46,927 bases of DNA from Rheinheimera sp. (GCA_008015325.1 SSFI01000062.1:1-46927); one strand, 5' to 3'. Shown: positions 9,262 through 19,596, numbered from the stretch's first letter. Made by a program: numbers and translations. Notes: generated by a model not told the origin, from the letters alone.

Positions 9262-10031
9262 AATAACAGATGCTGATAACGGCCGAGCGACGCATAAGGT
9301 TCAGTTCTGTTGTAACGCAGTTCCACTTCCAGCAACTTGTCAAACTCAGTTTCCTGCTCGGAGCGATCGCGCAGATAGTCATGGAAACAACGCACCCCGG
9401 TTTTGCTGAGCTGGATAAAGCCGGCTTGCTGGCACCACAGGCTGACATCCCGCGGATCCAGCGGGTTTTGCGGGCTCAGGCTGACTTTTTTCTTGTAGGC
9501 CAAATCGCGCAGTACGTAGTTAAAATTGCCATACACAATATTGGAAAAGCGCTTGGCGTCGACGTTGTAAAACATCAGGCTCAGCACACCGCCCGGCTCC
9601 ACCAGCTGATACAGTTGCCGGATAGCTTCGGCCGGCTCTGCCAGCCATTCCAGCACCGCATGACAAAGCACCAGCGGAGCGCTTTGCTGTTGCTCCGCCA
9701 GCTGCTGCAGCGACCACTGCTGAATGTGCAGATTGAGCTGCTGCTCAGAGGCTGCTTGCTGTGCCAACGCCAGCATTTCACCGGATAAATCGGTCAGCAG
9801 CACCTGATGCCCTAACCCAGCCAGCCACAACGCCAGTTGGCCCTGCCCCCCGCCAACGTCCAACACCCGGCAACCCGGCTGCTGAAGTAGCGGCAGTTCC
9901 AGCAAATCACGCTGCAGCACCAGCTGACGTAACCGGCCTTTGGTGGTGTTGTAGATATTCTGCTGGAATTTGGCGGCGATGCTGTCAAAATTGCGGTCTG
10001 ATTTGGTCTTCGCTGGATTTTTTTTGGTCAT
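9252..10031 (-). CDS. cmoM: tRNA uridine 5-oxyacetic acid(34) methyltransferase CmoM
   Basis: This 259-residue Rossmann-fold SAM methyltransferase makes the methyl ester of cmo5U at tRNA position 34 (mcmo5U), supporting wobble decoding. It matches E. coli CmoM (formerly SmtA) along its length: RNFDSIAAKFQQNIYNTTKG at the N-terminus, the SAM loop DVGGGQGQLA near 78-87, FCHAVLEW-like sequence, then GGVLSLMFYNVDAKR, and a conserved C-terminus with GVRCFHDYLRDR and LGRYQHLL. The first ten or so Lys-rich residues extend beyond the E. coli start. It is divergent from the elyC-like gene with only 6 bp between the start codons, the same pairing as in E. coli. Confidence 0.93.
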   Translation of the reverse strand: MTKKNPAKTKSDRNFDSIAAKFQQNIYNTTKGRLRQLVLQRDLLELPLLQQPGCRVLDVGGGQGQLALWLAGLGHQVLLTDLSGEMLALAQQAASEQQLNLHIQQWSLQQLAEQQQSAPLVLCHAVLEWLAEPAEAIRQLYQLVEPGGVLSLMFYNVDAKRFSNIVYGNFNYVLRDLAYKKKVSLSPQNPLDPRDVSLWCQQAGFIQLSKTGVRCFHDYLRDRSEQETEFDKLLEVELRYNRTEPYASLGRYQHLLLKK

Positions 10032-10037
10032 AAATCT

Positions 10038-10793
10038 ATGGATCTGCTGATAAAACTGTTGTTAACACCTGTCATACAACTGATGCTGGTCTGCCTGTTC
10101 TGTGCTGGCTTAATCTGGCGCCGGCAGCAGGTGAGTACCAAGTTACTGCTGGCCCCGCTGTTGTTTTTAGCACTGATCACCTGTCGCCCACTGGCTGACT
10201 GGCTGGCCGCACCATTAGAATTTACTTATCCGGCCTTCGCCGGTCAGAAGGTGCAGCATATCGCAGTACTGGGCTGCCGTCATTCTGATGCAGCTTTTCT
10301 GCCGCTGAGCAGTAAAGCTGAACCCTGCAGTCTGGCGCGCCTGGTGGAAGCGGCCCAGATATGGCGCGCCCAACCTTCGGCCATTATTCATCTAAGCGGC
10401 AGTATTGCTGATAGCCAGGTCGCACACACCGAATTGGAGCAACAATTTTTGCAGGCTCTGGGTGTGCCAGCACAGGCCATCCGCCAGCACCCTGCGGCCA
10501 CCGATACCGAGGGTGAAGTGACATTGCTGATCCGGGCTATTGCTGCCGACGAGCCGATGGCGTTAGTCACGAACGCGATGCATATGCCTCGCGCCATGCG
10601 ATGGTTTAGCGCTCAGCAGCGTTTTCCGCTGGCAGCACCGACCGACTTTCGCATCCGACGTTTGTATGCCGATAGCCAATGGCCTGTTTGGATACCACAG
10701 CTCAATGCCACCAATACTTTAGGCGACGCCTGGTACGAATACGCCGGCTTACTGGAGCAGTGGTTCAGACTGTCAATGAACTCTGACGGTTAG
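10038..10793 (+). CDS. elyC: ElyC/SanA/YdcF-type DUF218 envelope protein
   Basis: The product has 251 residues. Two N-terminal membrane segments (about 5-25 and 33-55) are followed by a periplasmic DUF218 domain. Family landmarks are present: a VLGC strand-loop where relatives have VLGGG, the SGSIAD loop, a T-E pair in DTEGEV, and VTNAMHMPRAM carrying the conserved His and Arg. In E. coli ElyC supports peptidoglycan synthesis at low temperature and is linked to enterobacterial common antigen and undecaprenyl carrier use. The neighbour cmoM is the same as in E. coli, which favours ElyC over SanA or YdcF. The gene ends 18 bp from the convergent NIF3-family gene without an obvious terminator. 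Confidence 0.82.
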   Translation: MDLLIKLLLTPVIQLMLVCLFCAGLIWRRQQVSTKLLLAPLLFLALITCRPLADWLAAPLEFTYPAFAGQKVQHIAVLGCRHSDAAFLPLSSKAEPCSLARLVEAAQIWRAQPSAIIHLSGSIADSQVAHTELEQQFLQALGVPAQAIRQHPAATDTEGEVTLLIRAIAADEPMALVTNAMHMPRAMRWFSAQQRFPLAAPTDFRIRRLYADSQWPVWIPQLNATNTLGDAWYEYAGLLEQWFRLSMNSDG

Positions 10794-10811
10794 CGCTTTG
10801 CCAGTCCCTGC

Positions 10812-11570
10812 TTAAGCCGGATTATAGATATCGGCAAACACCACCTGCACATCCGTCTGCGTGGCCAGCCACTCGCCCAGCGCTTTGACCCCATATCGCT
10901 CCGTGGCGTGATGGCCGGCCGCGATAAAATGAATGCCCAGCTCATTGGCGCTATGAATGGTCTGTTCTGACACTTCGCCACTGATAAACAGTTGGGCCCC
11001 AGCCGCTGCCGCCGCATCAATGTAACCCTGACCACCGCCGGTGCACCAGGCTATGTGTCGAATATCGCCGATACCGGCGTCATGGACAAATACCGGCCGC
11101 CCGAGTTGTTGCTGCAAACGCGTCACGATATCCGCTAAAGATAGTGCAGCGCTCAGCTGACTTTGCCGGACTACGCCCACCGGCTCGACACTGGCTAAAG
11201 CACTGATGTCGTCAAACCCTAACAAAGCACCAAGCTGAGCGTTATTGCCAAGCTCCGGATGAATATCCAGCGGCAAATGATAAGCGAACAAGTTCATGTC
11301 ATGCTGCAACAAGGTCTGCAGCCGGCGTTTTTTCATCCCGGTTACTTCACTGGCCTCGTTTTTCCAGAAATAGCCATGATGCACCAGCACTGCGTCGGCC
11401 TGTTCGGCCACGGCGCGGTCCAGTAAAGCCTGTGATGCAGTGACTCCGGTCAGAATTTTGCGGATCTGGGCTTTACCTTCAACCTGCAAGCCGTTTGGAC
11501 AATAGTCGCGTACCCGGCCCGATTCTAATTTGCTGTTCAGCAGCTGCAACAGCTCGTCACGATGCGCCAT
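10812..11570 (-). CDS. NIF3/YbgI family metal-binding protein
   Basis: This 252-residue protein matches the NIF3 (DUF34) family along its whole length. The N-terminal CPNGLQVEG segment, the metal ligands of LVHHGYFWKNE near residues 63-73, and the C-terminal HFIAAGHHATERYG with His and Glu ligands are all present. Relatives form toroidal hexamers with a two-metal centre. They have been annotated as GTP cyclohydrolase type 2, but the physiological reaction is unsettled. The start codon lies inside the end of the upstream glycosyltransferase gene (14-bp overlap), so translation is probably coupled. Confidence 0.92.
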   Translation of the reverse strand: MAHRDELLQLLNSKLESGRVRDYCPNGLQVEGKAQIRKILTGVTASQALLDRAVAEQADAVLVHHGYFWKNEASEVTGMKKRRLQTLLQHDMNLFAYHLPLDIHPELGNNAQLGALLGFDDISALASVEPVGVVRQSQLSAALSLADIVTRLQQQLGRPVFVHDAGIGDIRHIAWCTGGGQGYIDAAAAAGAQLFISGEVSEQTIHSANELGIHFIAAGHHATERYGVKALGEWLATQTDVQVVFADIYNPA

Positions 11571-12822
11571 CTGAAGACTCCTTAGGTTGTAACGCAGCCA
11601 GTTTGTTTTTGGCGTTAATCCACTGCGCCATAAATTTGGTACTGCGATGATGATGATACTTTAACATGCGGCCGGTAAAACTTTGCTGGCGATGCTGTGC
11701 CAGCTGCTGTAGCACCGCACTCAGTTGCAGCCAGATCTGCGGCATCAGGAGCGCCGCATCAAATTGCGCAAGACAGGCACTGGCTTTATGCCGGGCTTTG
11801 TGCCACAGCGAAGGGTCCTGATATAACGCCACCGCCGCGTCAATCAGCGCTTGATCATCGATGGCTACACTGCCGGGAAAGTCGAGAAAATCAGCTTGAT
11901 GGCTGATGCCTTCAGCGCCGATGTCTGTCGTTACCACCGGCGTGCCAAAACGCATCGCATCGATAACCTTGCCTTTTAAGCCCGCGCCAAAACTCAGCGG
12001 GGCCAGACAAACCCGGTAGTTCACAAAAGCATCGGCCGCCTGCGCCGTCCAGCCTTTGATATAAAAACCTTGCCTGGGCGCATGCAGCTGGGTGGCTTTT
12101 GGCGGTGGATAAGCGCCATAGATATGCAGTTCCGCCAGCGGTAGCTGTTTGCGCAGTTCCGGCCACAACCGTTTTAAGCGCAACACGGCCTGCCAGTTCG
12201 GTTCATGGCGAAAGTTGCCAATAAAACTGAAGTGCTGCCGTTCGCTGAAACCGATGCGGGTATCCACCTGGCAGTTTTCGATGAAAAATGGGCAATACAG
12301 CAGCTGCGCAGCCGGCACCTGATAACAGTCGGTCAGTAATTGCAGCTCGGCACGGGAGATGGTCAGCGTCAGGTCGCAGCGATGGATGGCGGCAATTTCT
12401 CTGAGCGCCAGTTCACCAGTCAAATCTGTGTGCTCAACCGGACGTTGCTCATTAAATGCCTGCTGACGGGCAGCGCGTAAACAATGCAGATCTTCGCTGT
12501 CGAGCAGCTTCAGTGCTTGTGGGCAAATCTCATCGACCCACCAGCCAAACTGCTCTTCGAGCATAAAACGGTCAAACAGTACAACCGCCGGCTGCCATTG
12601 CTGCAGCTGTGCGGCAAAACTGTCACAGTTCAGCGCAATAGTGGCCTCTTCGATACCGAACTGGCTTAAATCAGCCCGGTGTGGCGATTTGTCAGCAGCG
12701 CTGGCAAACACGACCTGCCAGCCCTGACGCTGAAACAATTGCAACAGACTCAGCATGCGCCAGCCAGCGGCAGAAGAATTTGGTTCTGGCCAGACATAAC
12801 CCAGCACCAGCAATAACGGCAT
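11557..12822 (-). CDS. Glycosyltransferase family 4-like protein
   Basis: The protein has about 421 residues from ATG 12822, which has GGAG eight bases upstream. The frame stays open to 12987, but the extra codons lack a ribosome site and would run into the divergent trhA region. The N-terminus (LLLVLGYVWPEPNSSAAGWR) looks like a GT-B donor/acceptor domain; the C-terminal half has FSFIGNFRHEPNW and GAGLKGKVIDAMRFGTPVV, the usual glycosyltransferase group 1 nucleotide-sugar binding loop. Donor and acceptor cannot be told. It is about 20 kb from the polysaccharide cluster, so it may serve a separate glycan such as LPS core or a glycoprotein. It overlaps the NIF3 gene. Confidence 0.8.
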   Translation of the reverse strand: MPLLLVLGYVWPEPNSSAAGWRMLSLLQLFQRQGWQVVFASAADKSPHRADLSQFGIEEATIALNCDSFAAQLQQWQPAVVLFDRFMLEEQFGWWVDEICPQALKLLDSEDLHCLRAARQQAFNEQRPVEHTDLTGELALREIAAIHRCDLTLTISRAELQLLTDCYQVPAAQLLYCPFFIENCQVDTRIGFSERQHFSFIGNFRHEPNWQAVLRLKRLWPELRKQLPLAELHIYGAYPPPKATQLHAPRQGFYIKGWTAQAADAFVNYRVCLAPLSFGAGLKGKVIDAMRFGTPVVTTDIGAEGISHQADFLDFPGSVAIDDQALIDAAVALYQDPSLWHKARHKASACLAQFDAALLMPQIWLQLSAVLQQLAQHRQQSFTGRMLKYHHHRSTKFMAQWINAKNKLAALQPKESSDGAS

Positions 12823-12935
12823 AAGTTTTCTCCATTTGCCGCGCATTGTAACCGTTTTGACGGCTGGAGCAATCCGCAGGCTGTAGTGCAACCGGGGAAC
12901 TGTGGTAAGCTGAGCAGACCAGATACTGAATAAGA

Positions 12936-13580
12936 ATGATTTCGATGGACTTAAGATATCAGGGGCATGACGAACTTTTCCATGCACTAAGCCATGCTCT
13001 GGGCGCTGTTCTCAGCGTGATTGGCCTGGTGCTGATGCTGCAAGCGGTACCGCCGGCCGCGCCGGCTACGCTGGGTGCCGTCATTGCCTTTGGCGTCAGC
13101 CTGATTTTGTTATATAGCTGCTCAGCCCTCTACCATGCCTGCACCGACGCCCGCCAAAAGGCTTTTTGGCGCAAACTGGACCACAGCGCAATCTATCTGC
13201 TGATCGCCGGCACTTACACGCCATTTACCCTGATCAGCCTCAAAGACAGCTGGGGATTTTATCTGGTGTTGGTGGTCTGGGGCATTGCGCTGCTTGGTGT
13301 CACGCTGGAATTCATCGCCCATCTTAAGTTTAAAAAGCTCAGCCTGATGTTATATCTGTTGATGGGCTGGCTGGTGGTCATTGCGGCGAAACCAATGCTT
13401 GAACATGTCCCGCCAGAAGGTCTGTGGTGGTTGCTGGCCGGTGGCTTGTGTTACTCAGGCGGCGTGGTGTTTTATCTGTGGCACCGTCTGCGCTTTCATC
13501 ACTTAATTTGGCATTGCTTTGTGATGGCCGGCAGTGCGTGCCACTTCTGGTCAGTCTATCACTATGTGTTGCCCCACTAA
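12936..13580 (+). CDS. trhA: TrhA / hemolysin III family seven-helix membrane protein
   Basis: The product has 214 residues and about seven hydrophobic helices. The early HALSHALGA motif and the late HLIWHCFVMAGSACHFW segment provide the conserved His residues of the hemolysin III / PAQR-like (YqfA) family. E. coli TrhA influences membrane energetics and fatty-acid balance; the name hemolysin is historical. Two starts are possible, ATG 12936 and ATG 12945, differing by three residues. It is divergent from the glycosyltransferase gene and convergent with the kinase gene. Confidence 0.88.
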   Translation: MISMDLRYQGHDELFHALSHALGAVLSVIGLVLMLQAVPPAAPATLGAVIAFGVSLILLYSCSALYHACTDARQKAFWRKLDHSAIYLLIAGTYTPFTLISLKDSWGFYLVLVVWGIALLGVTLEFIAHLKFKKLSLMLYLLMGWLVVIAAKPMLEHVPPEGLWWLLAGGLCYSGGVVFYLWHRLRFHHLIWHCFVMAGSACHFWSVYHYVLPH

Positions 13581-13599
13581 AAATCGCTGCGTGACGGAA

Positions 13600-13611
13600 G
13601 GTTTCGAAACC
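13600..13611. repeat. 12-bp palindrome at a convergent junction
   Basis: GGTTTCGAAACC is self-complementary and lies between the ends of trhA and the sensor kinase gene. There is no T-run on either strand, so a terminator role is unproven. Confidence 0.4.
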
Positions 13612-13624
13612 GGAGTGCACAAAA

Positions 13625-16600
13625 TCAGGCGGATTCTAGTGGCAACACGTTAGATAAGCGGTTTAGGCGAATCCAGAACGTGGTGCCGACATGCTCAGTG
13701 CTGTCGAAGCCAATTTGGCCGCCATGACTTTCAATAATTCGCTTACAAATAGTCAGTCCCAGTCCGGTACCTTCTTTTGAGCGGCTGTCGGATGCATCGG
13801 CCTGCGAAAATTTTTCAAAAATCCGCGATTTAAATTGTTCCGGGATACCCTGGCCTTGATCAATCACCTCCAGACGGATCGCATCGGACTGAACCACCAG
13901 ACGCAGGATCACCGACTGTTGCGGCACGGAAAACTTCACCGCATTTGACAGCAGATTGTCCAGCACCTGGCGCAAGCGCAGCGGATCAGCCTGAGTCAGC
14001 GCGGCAGGTTCTGCCGGCAGCTGCAATTCAACAGCCACCTGATAGCGCAGCGCATAACTCTGAATGCCATCCACGGCCTGACGACATAAATCAGCCAGAT
14101 CCACCGGTTTGAGCTGCAGGGCAAATTTGCCAGCTTCGAATTTTTGTACATCTAATAAATCATTAATCAGCTGCGACAGCCGCTCGCAGTTCTGTAACGC
14201 GGTTTCGACCAGCTGGCGATACGCATCAGAGCCTATAGGCACCGCATTTTGTGCAACCAAACCGATAGCCCCCCGAATAGAAGTTAACGGGGTGCGCAGT
14301 TCATGTGACACGGTAGAAATAAACTCATCTTTGAGTTTATCCAGCCGCTTCAGCTCTTTGTTCGCTTTGGCAATTTCGGTCAGGCTCTTTTCCAGCTGCC
14401 GGGTGCGCAACGACAAAGTCATTGAGCTTTCCTCCAGCGCCCGGGTCCGCTCTGTCACTTTAGTCTCTAGAATCAGCTGCGCTTTGGCTCGTTCCTGCAC
14501 TGAGTTCTGCAGCAGTTTATTGATCTGCTGAATATGGCGTAGCCGATATTGATGGAAAGTCAGAATCAACAACATCGTCAGGATGAAGCCCAGCACCTGC
14601 ACTGAACTATGCTGCCACCAGGCCGGCAGCACCCGCACGCGGACTCGTTCCGGCACCAGGTTATAAAGACCATGATTATTGGAGCCCTTTAATTCCAGCT
14701 CATACTCGCCGGCTGGCAGATTGGAGTAATACGCACTGCGCCGGCCCGGCTGCAGGATCCAGTCAGGATCGAAGCCACTTAATTTATACTGATATTGATT
14801 GCGCGACGGGTCGTGAAAATCCAGGCTGGCAAACTCAAACTCCAGGCTGGTATCTGAAGGTTTTAACACGATTTCCGGCCAACGGGCTGTGTTGGCTTGC
14901 AGCGGCAGCGGCATGTTGTTCACCAGAATGCGCGACACTGCCACTTTAGGTTCTATCTGGTTTATCCAGATCAATGCCGGCTCCATCACGGTCAGGCCTT
15001 CGATAGAACCGATATAAAACGTCCCCTGCTGGTCGTCAAAAAACGACTTAAACACTTGTTCTGTCGCGACCAGACCGTCTTGTTTGGTAAAAGTGATGAG
15101 TCGCTGGCTGTCACTATGTTTCAGACTGAGGCCTTTGGACGTCAATAACCAGATATTTTGCTGCTGGTCGGCATAGGCACCGATGATGTTGCTGCTGGGT
15201 AAGCCGCTGCGCACATCCAACAAATGCTGGCTGTCCTGTTGCAAATCGTACAGCACTAACCCCTGCTGAGTACAAATCAGCAGGCTGCCGACCGGGCCTT
15301 TTTCCAGACACTGCACATCCTGACTGGGCAGTTCCAGCGTATTAGAATCGGCCTGGCTGAAATGCTCGACCTCGCCGCTGCCATGCCGGATGCGAAACAC
15401 ACCCGAATAGCGCGTGCCAACCCAGGTGAAATCATCATCAACCAGCATCGCCTGCACTGCATCGCCGGTCTTATGCCTGATCTCAGGCTGCAGGTAGGCT
15501 GTGGAGACTTGCTGCAACGGGTCCCAGTGGATCACCCCATCGCCCCAGAGCCCGATCCAGAAACTGCCGTCGGACTGAATAGTCAAATCACGGATATTGG
15601 CGGCGACCTGCGGATTTTGCTGAAAAGGCTCCGGCACCGGCAACAGCGTTTTCAGGTCCGGCGACACTTTAAACAAACCGACATCGGTCGCGGTATAGAT
15701 TTGACCGGACGCATCGCGCCGGATCGCATTCACACGACCGCCGGTAACATAGCTGGTCATCTGTCCGGTGCTGCGGACAAATCGATGTAAATGCTCAGCG
15801 CTGCCAAGCCAAATCGCATCAGTGTCAGCAAAAACTGCTGTGACAGTAAAACGGAATTGCGCCGGATTGGTTTGTGGCGCTAAATCATGTATGGAGGCAA
15901 AAGCGGATTTGCTGTGCCGGGTGTAATACAGACCATTCTCTCGCGACCCAAGCCACAACACGCCGGTGCGGTCGAGAAACAAAGACCGGATATTAACGGT
16001 TGGCAACAGTGATTCCTGCTCGCGGAATTTCACAAACTGCTGCAGCTGCGGGTGCACCCGGAACAGGCCATTATAAGAGCCAACCAACAGCATGCCATTT
16101 TGATCAGCAGAGATGACGTTGATGATTGGTGTATGCCGGCCGCTGAAGAACTCGGCCTGCTGGAAACTTCGCTTAGCCGGGTCCAGCACAAACAATCCCT
16201 GCCGCGTCCCTACCCAAAGTTTGTCACCACTACTGAACAACGCCCGGATCTCGTTATCGCGGCCACTGCCTTGCGGGAATGGTAACAACACTTCTGACAA
16301 GCCACTGTCTTCGCGCCAGGCGTGGAGGCCAGCCGAGGTCCCAATCCACAAGGTGTTATCCTGAGTCTGACTCAGGCTCCAAATCCGGTTATGGGCGAGC
16401 TGGCGTTCAGAAAACTGTAAACGTTGCCATTGCCCGTCAGCAGTCATCCGGTTCAGACCGCCGGTAGTGCCGATCCAGATATTTTGTTGGTTATCTTCAA
16501 ACAGCACCTGCACCTGCATACTGGCCAGGCTGTTCACATCCCCATCGTCAGTTTTAAACCGGCTGAGCTTGCCGGTGTGTGCATCAATCCGGCTGAGGCC

Positions 16601-16963
16601 ATATCCCCAGGTCCCTGCCCAGATATTTTGACTACTATCAATCAGCAGACTACCGACATCCTGCGAGCCTAAAGTATTTTGCTCTTCCGCCGTCAGTACC
16701 TGAAATTCCGCAAACTGATAACCGTCATAACGCAACAACCCTGAATTGGTTGAACTCAACCAGATAAAACCGTCAGAATCCTGCGCGACACTATAAATAG
16801 TCGCATTTGGCAAACCATCATCCACGCCAATCCGTTTAAAAAAAGTGTCATTGGCGTTCGCAACCGGCAACCATAGCCAGATGAACACCAGGATAACCAA
16901 CAGTTTCAGGTAAACCTCCGCGCAGGATCTGCGTGTTATGCCATATCGCATATCGTAGAGCAT
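13625..16963 (-). CDS. Two-component sensor histidine kinase with periplasmic double propeller and Y_Y_Y domain
   Basis: The product has 1112 residues. A signal/anchor helix (about 17-37) is followed by some 650 residues of repeating Reg_prop blades with recurring IWLSS, IWAGTWGYGLSR, LWIGTSAGL and WLGSRENGL motifs, enough for two seven-bladed propellers. Then come a Y_Y_Y domain (about 700-780), one membrane helix (about 787-805), a coiled coil, a HisKA domain with phospho-acceptor His near 887 in STVSHELRTPL, and an HATPase domain with N box DNLLSNAVKF, DQGQGIP and GTGLGL. There is no receiver or DNA-binding domain, so a separate response regulator is needed; none is adjacent. Related large propeller kinases often sense glycans. 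The start could also be Met5. trxB is divergent. Confidence 0.93.
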   Translation of the reverse strand: MLYDMRYGITRRSCAEVYLKLLVILVFIWLWLPVANANDTFFKRIGVDDGLPNATIYSVAQDSDGFIWLSSTNSGLLRYDGYQFAEFQVLTAEEQNTLGSQDVGSLLIDSSQNIWAGTWGYGLSRIDAHTGKLSRFKTDDGDVNSLASMQVQVLFEDNQQNIWIGTTGGLNRMTADGQWQRLQFSERQLAHNRIWSLSQTQDNTLWIGTSAGLHAWREDSGLSEVLLPFPQGSGRDNEIRALFSSGDKLWVGTRQGLFVLDPAKRSFQQAEFFSGRHTPIINVISADQNGMLLVGSYNGLFRVHPQLQQFVKFREQESLLPTVNIRSLFLDRTGVLWLGSRENGLYYTRHSKSAFASIHDLAPQTNPAQFRFTVTAVFADTDAIWLGSAEHLHRFVRSTGQMTSYVTGGRVNAIRRDASGQIYTATDVGLFKVSPDLKTLLPVPEPFQQNPQVAANIRDLTIQSDGSFWIGLWGDGVIHWDPLQQVSTAYLQPEIRHKTGDAVQAMLVDDDFTWVGTRYSGVFRIRHGSGEVEHFSQADSNTLELPSQDVQCLEKGPVGSLLICTQQGLVLYDLQQDSQHLLDVRSGLPSSNIIGAYADQQQNIWLLTSKGLSLKHSDSQRLITFTKQDGLVATEQVFKSFFDDQQGTFYIGSIEGLTVMEPALIWINQIEPKVAVSRILVNNMPLPLQANTARWPEIVLKPSDTSLEFEFASLDFHDPSRNQYQYKLSGFDPDWILQPGRRSAYYSNLPAGEYELELKGSNNHGLYNLVPERVRVRVLPAWWQHSSVQVLGFILTMLLILTFHQYRLRHIQQINKLLQNSVQERAKAQLILETKVTERTRALEESSMTLSLRTRQLEKSLTEIAKANKELKRLDKLKDEFISTVSHELRTPLTSIRGAIGLVAQNAVPIGSDAYRQLVETALQNCERLSQLINDLLDVQKFEAGKFALQLKPVDLADLCRQAVDGIQSYALRYQVAVELQLPAEPAALTQADPLRLRQVLDNLLSNAVKFSVPQQSVILRLVVQSDAIRLEVIDQGQGIPEQFKSRIFEKFSQADASDSRSKEGTGLGLTICKRIIESHGGQIGFDSTEHVGTTFWIRLNRLSNVLPLESA

Positions 16964-17022
16964 CTTTGGGCCTAAATTAGCACAGCACCGCTGACTTTAC
17001 ATGGCGGCAGAAATAATTTTAG

Positions 17023-18069
<1,047 letters not shown>

Positions 18070-18074
18070 TCGCT

Positions 18075-18800
18075 GTGACTGTGCTGTGGTTACCTGAGCT
18101 GAGTGCTGATCCCGATTGGTTCCCGGCGCCGGCCTCGGCGCTGTCCGAGCCAGACGGCTTACTGGCTTTTGGCGGTGATTTATCGCCGGCACGGTTAACC
18201 GCAGCTTATCATCAGAGTATTTTCCCTTGGTTCAGCGAAGACGACCCGCTGTTATGGTGGTCTCCGGCAATCCGGGCGGTGTTTGCGCCCGGTAGTCTTA
18301 AAGCTGGTCGCAGTTTGTGCCGGGATTGGCAAAAGTATCAGTATCATTTCAGCTGTGATCTGGCTTTTGCAGAGGTGACTGCCGGTTGTGCCGCCCCGAG
18401 GCCCAATCAGCCGGGTACCTGGATCTGCGCTGAGATCCGCGCGGCTTATCAGCAGCTGCATCAACAAGGCATTGCGCACAGTATTGAAGTCTGGCAGCAG
18501 GACCAGTTAGTCGGTGGGTTGTATGGCTTGCAGATTGGTCAGCTGTTTTGTGGCGAATCGATGTTTAACCGCGTCCCTAATGCTGCCAAACTTGCCTTAG
18601 TACAATTACAGCAATATCTGCAGAAATTTGACCTCGGCTGGATTGATTGCCAGCTACCGAATCCTTTTTTACTGCAATGCGGCGCGCAAAAAATGCCAAG
18701 ACCCGATTACCTGCAACTGCTGCAAGGTTTAGCCGCCTTGCCTGTGCCGGCCGATTTATGGCAAGCCGGCGTACTGCCAGCCTTGATCAAAACCCGATGA
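18075..18800 (+). CDS. aat: Leucyl/phenylalanyl-tRNA--protein transferase
   Basis: The product has 241 residues, typical for the family. It attaches Leu or Phe from aminoacyl-tRNA to proteins with N-terminal Arg or Lys, creating N-degrons read by ClpS. Conserved sequences include FPWFSEDDPLLWWSP, GTWICAEIRAAY, GIAHSIEVW and GLYGLQIGQLFCGESMF. The start is GTG 18075, 5 bp after trxB; a second GTG two codons on is possible. The stop overlaps the bpt start by 4 bp (ATGA), so the two are translationally coupled. This fits their shared pathway. Confidence 0.96.
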   Translation: MTVLWLPELSADPDWFPAPASALSEPDGLLAFGGDLSPARLTAAYHQSIFPWFSEDDPLLWWSPAIRAVFAPGSLKAGRSLCRDWQKYQYHFSCDLAFAEVTAGCAAPRPNQPGTWICAEIRAAYQQLHQQGIAHSIEVWQQDQLVGGLYGLQIGQLFCGESMFNRVPNAAKLALVQLQQYLQKFDLGWIDCQLPNPFLLQCGAQKMPRPDYLQLLQGLAALPVPADLWQAGVLPALIKTR

Positions 18801-19501
18801 GCGACAAATTTTTATTAGGCGTCAGTCAGCTTCACCCTTGCAGTTATCTGCCGGAGCAACAAGAACGACTGCTATTCAGTCTGCCGGAACAACCCTTGTC
18901 CGCCGAAGTATACCAATGGCTGACCGACCATAATTTTCGCCGCAGTGGCGAACAGCTGTACCGGCCCTATTGCCTGCAATGTCAGGCCTGTCAGGCTGTG
19001 CGGCTGGATGTCAGCACTTTACGCCTGAGCCGCAGTCAGCGGCGGTTGCTGCAACAGGCACACCGGATGAACTGGCACTGGCGCTGGCAACAACAACCAC
19101 TGCAGCAAAATTATTTCCCGCTGTATCAGGCCTATATCAGCATGCGTCACGCCGATGGCGTCATGTATCCGCCTGAGCCTGAACATCTGCAACAGTTACT
19201 CAGTTGCAGCTGGTTACAAGTCAGTACGCTCGAACAGTATGTGGACGACCAGCTGGTTGGCGTGCTGGTACTAGACCATTTGCCGCAGGGCCTTTCAGCC
19301 GTTTATAGTTTTTATCAGCCAGATCACGCATTGGCGTTAGGGATCCTGGCGGTGCTGGCAGGCACTGAACTCTGCACTCAACAACAGCTGCCCTATTTCT
19401 ACTTGGGCTATCTGGTCAGCCAGTCGGAGAAAATGCGTTATAAGAGCCAATTTCGGCCACAACAACGCTTAATTCTCGACCAATGGCAATCATTTTGCTA
19501 A
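18797..19501 (+). CDS. bpt: Aspartate/glutamate leucyltransferase Bpt (arginyltransferase family)
   Basis: The product has 234 residues. The Cys-rich RPYCLQCQACQAVRLDVS near residues 54-71 and the C-terminal FYLGYLVSQSEKMRYKSQFRP are hallmarks of the bacterial ATE/Bpt family. Characterised bacterial members (Vibrio vulnificus Bpt) transfer Leu to N-terminal Asp or Glu, unlike the eukaryotic arginyltransferases they resemble. It overlaps aat by 4 bp, and infA follows after 95 bp. With Aat it feeds substrates to ClpS-ClpA, encoded just downstream on the other strand. Confidence 0.95.
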   Translation: MSDKFLLGVSQLHPCSYLPEQQERLLFSLPEQPLSAEVYQWLTDHNFRRSGEQLYRPYCLQCQACQAVRLDVSTLRLSRSQRRLLQQAHRMNWHWRWQQQPLQQNYFPLYQAYISMRHADGVMYPPEPEHLQQLLSCSWLQVSTLEQYVDDQLVGVLVLDHLPQGLSAVYSFYQPDHALALGILAVLAGTELCTQQQLPYFYLGYLVSQSEKMRYKSQFRPQQRLILDQWQSFC

Positions 19502-19596
19502 ATAACGGCTTGTCGCTTTACTTATCGCCGGCTTTTAGGCAAAATCTGCGCTGTTTTTTCTGTTTAAAATTAAATCCGAAGGGGCTCGTACGCTGA

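Noticed and set aside
12823-12987. N-terminal extension of the glycosyltransferase gene
   Set aside because: It lacks a ribosome site and overlaps the start of trhA; ATG 12822 has GGAG and begins a normal GT-B fold.
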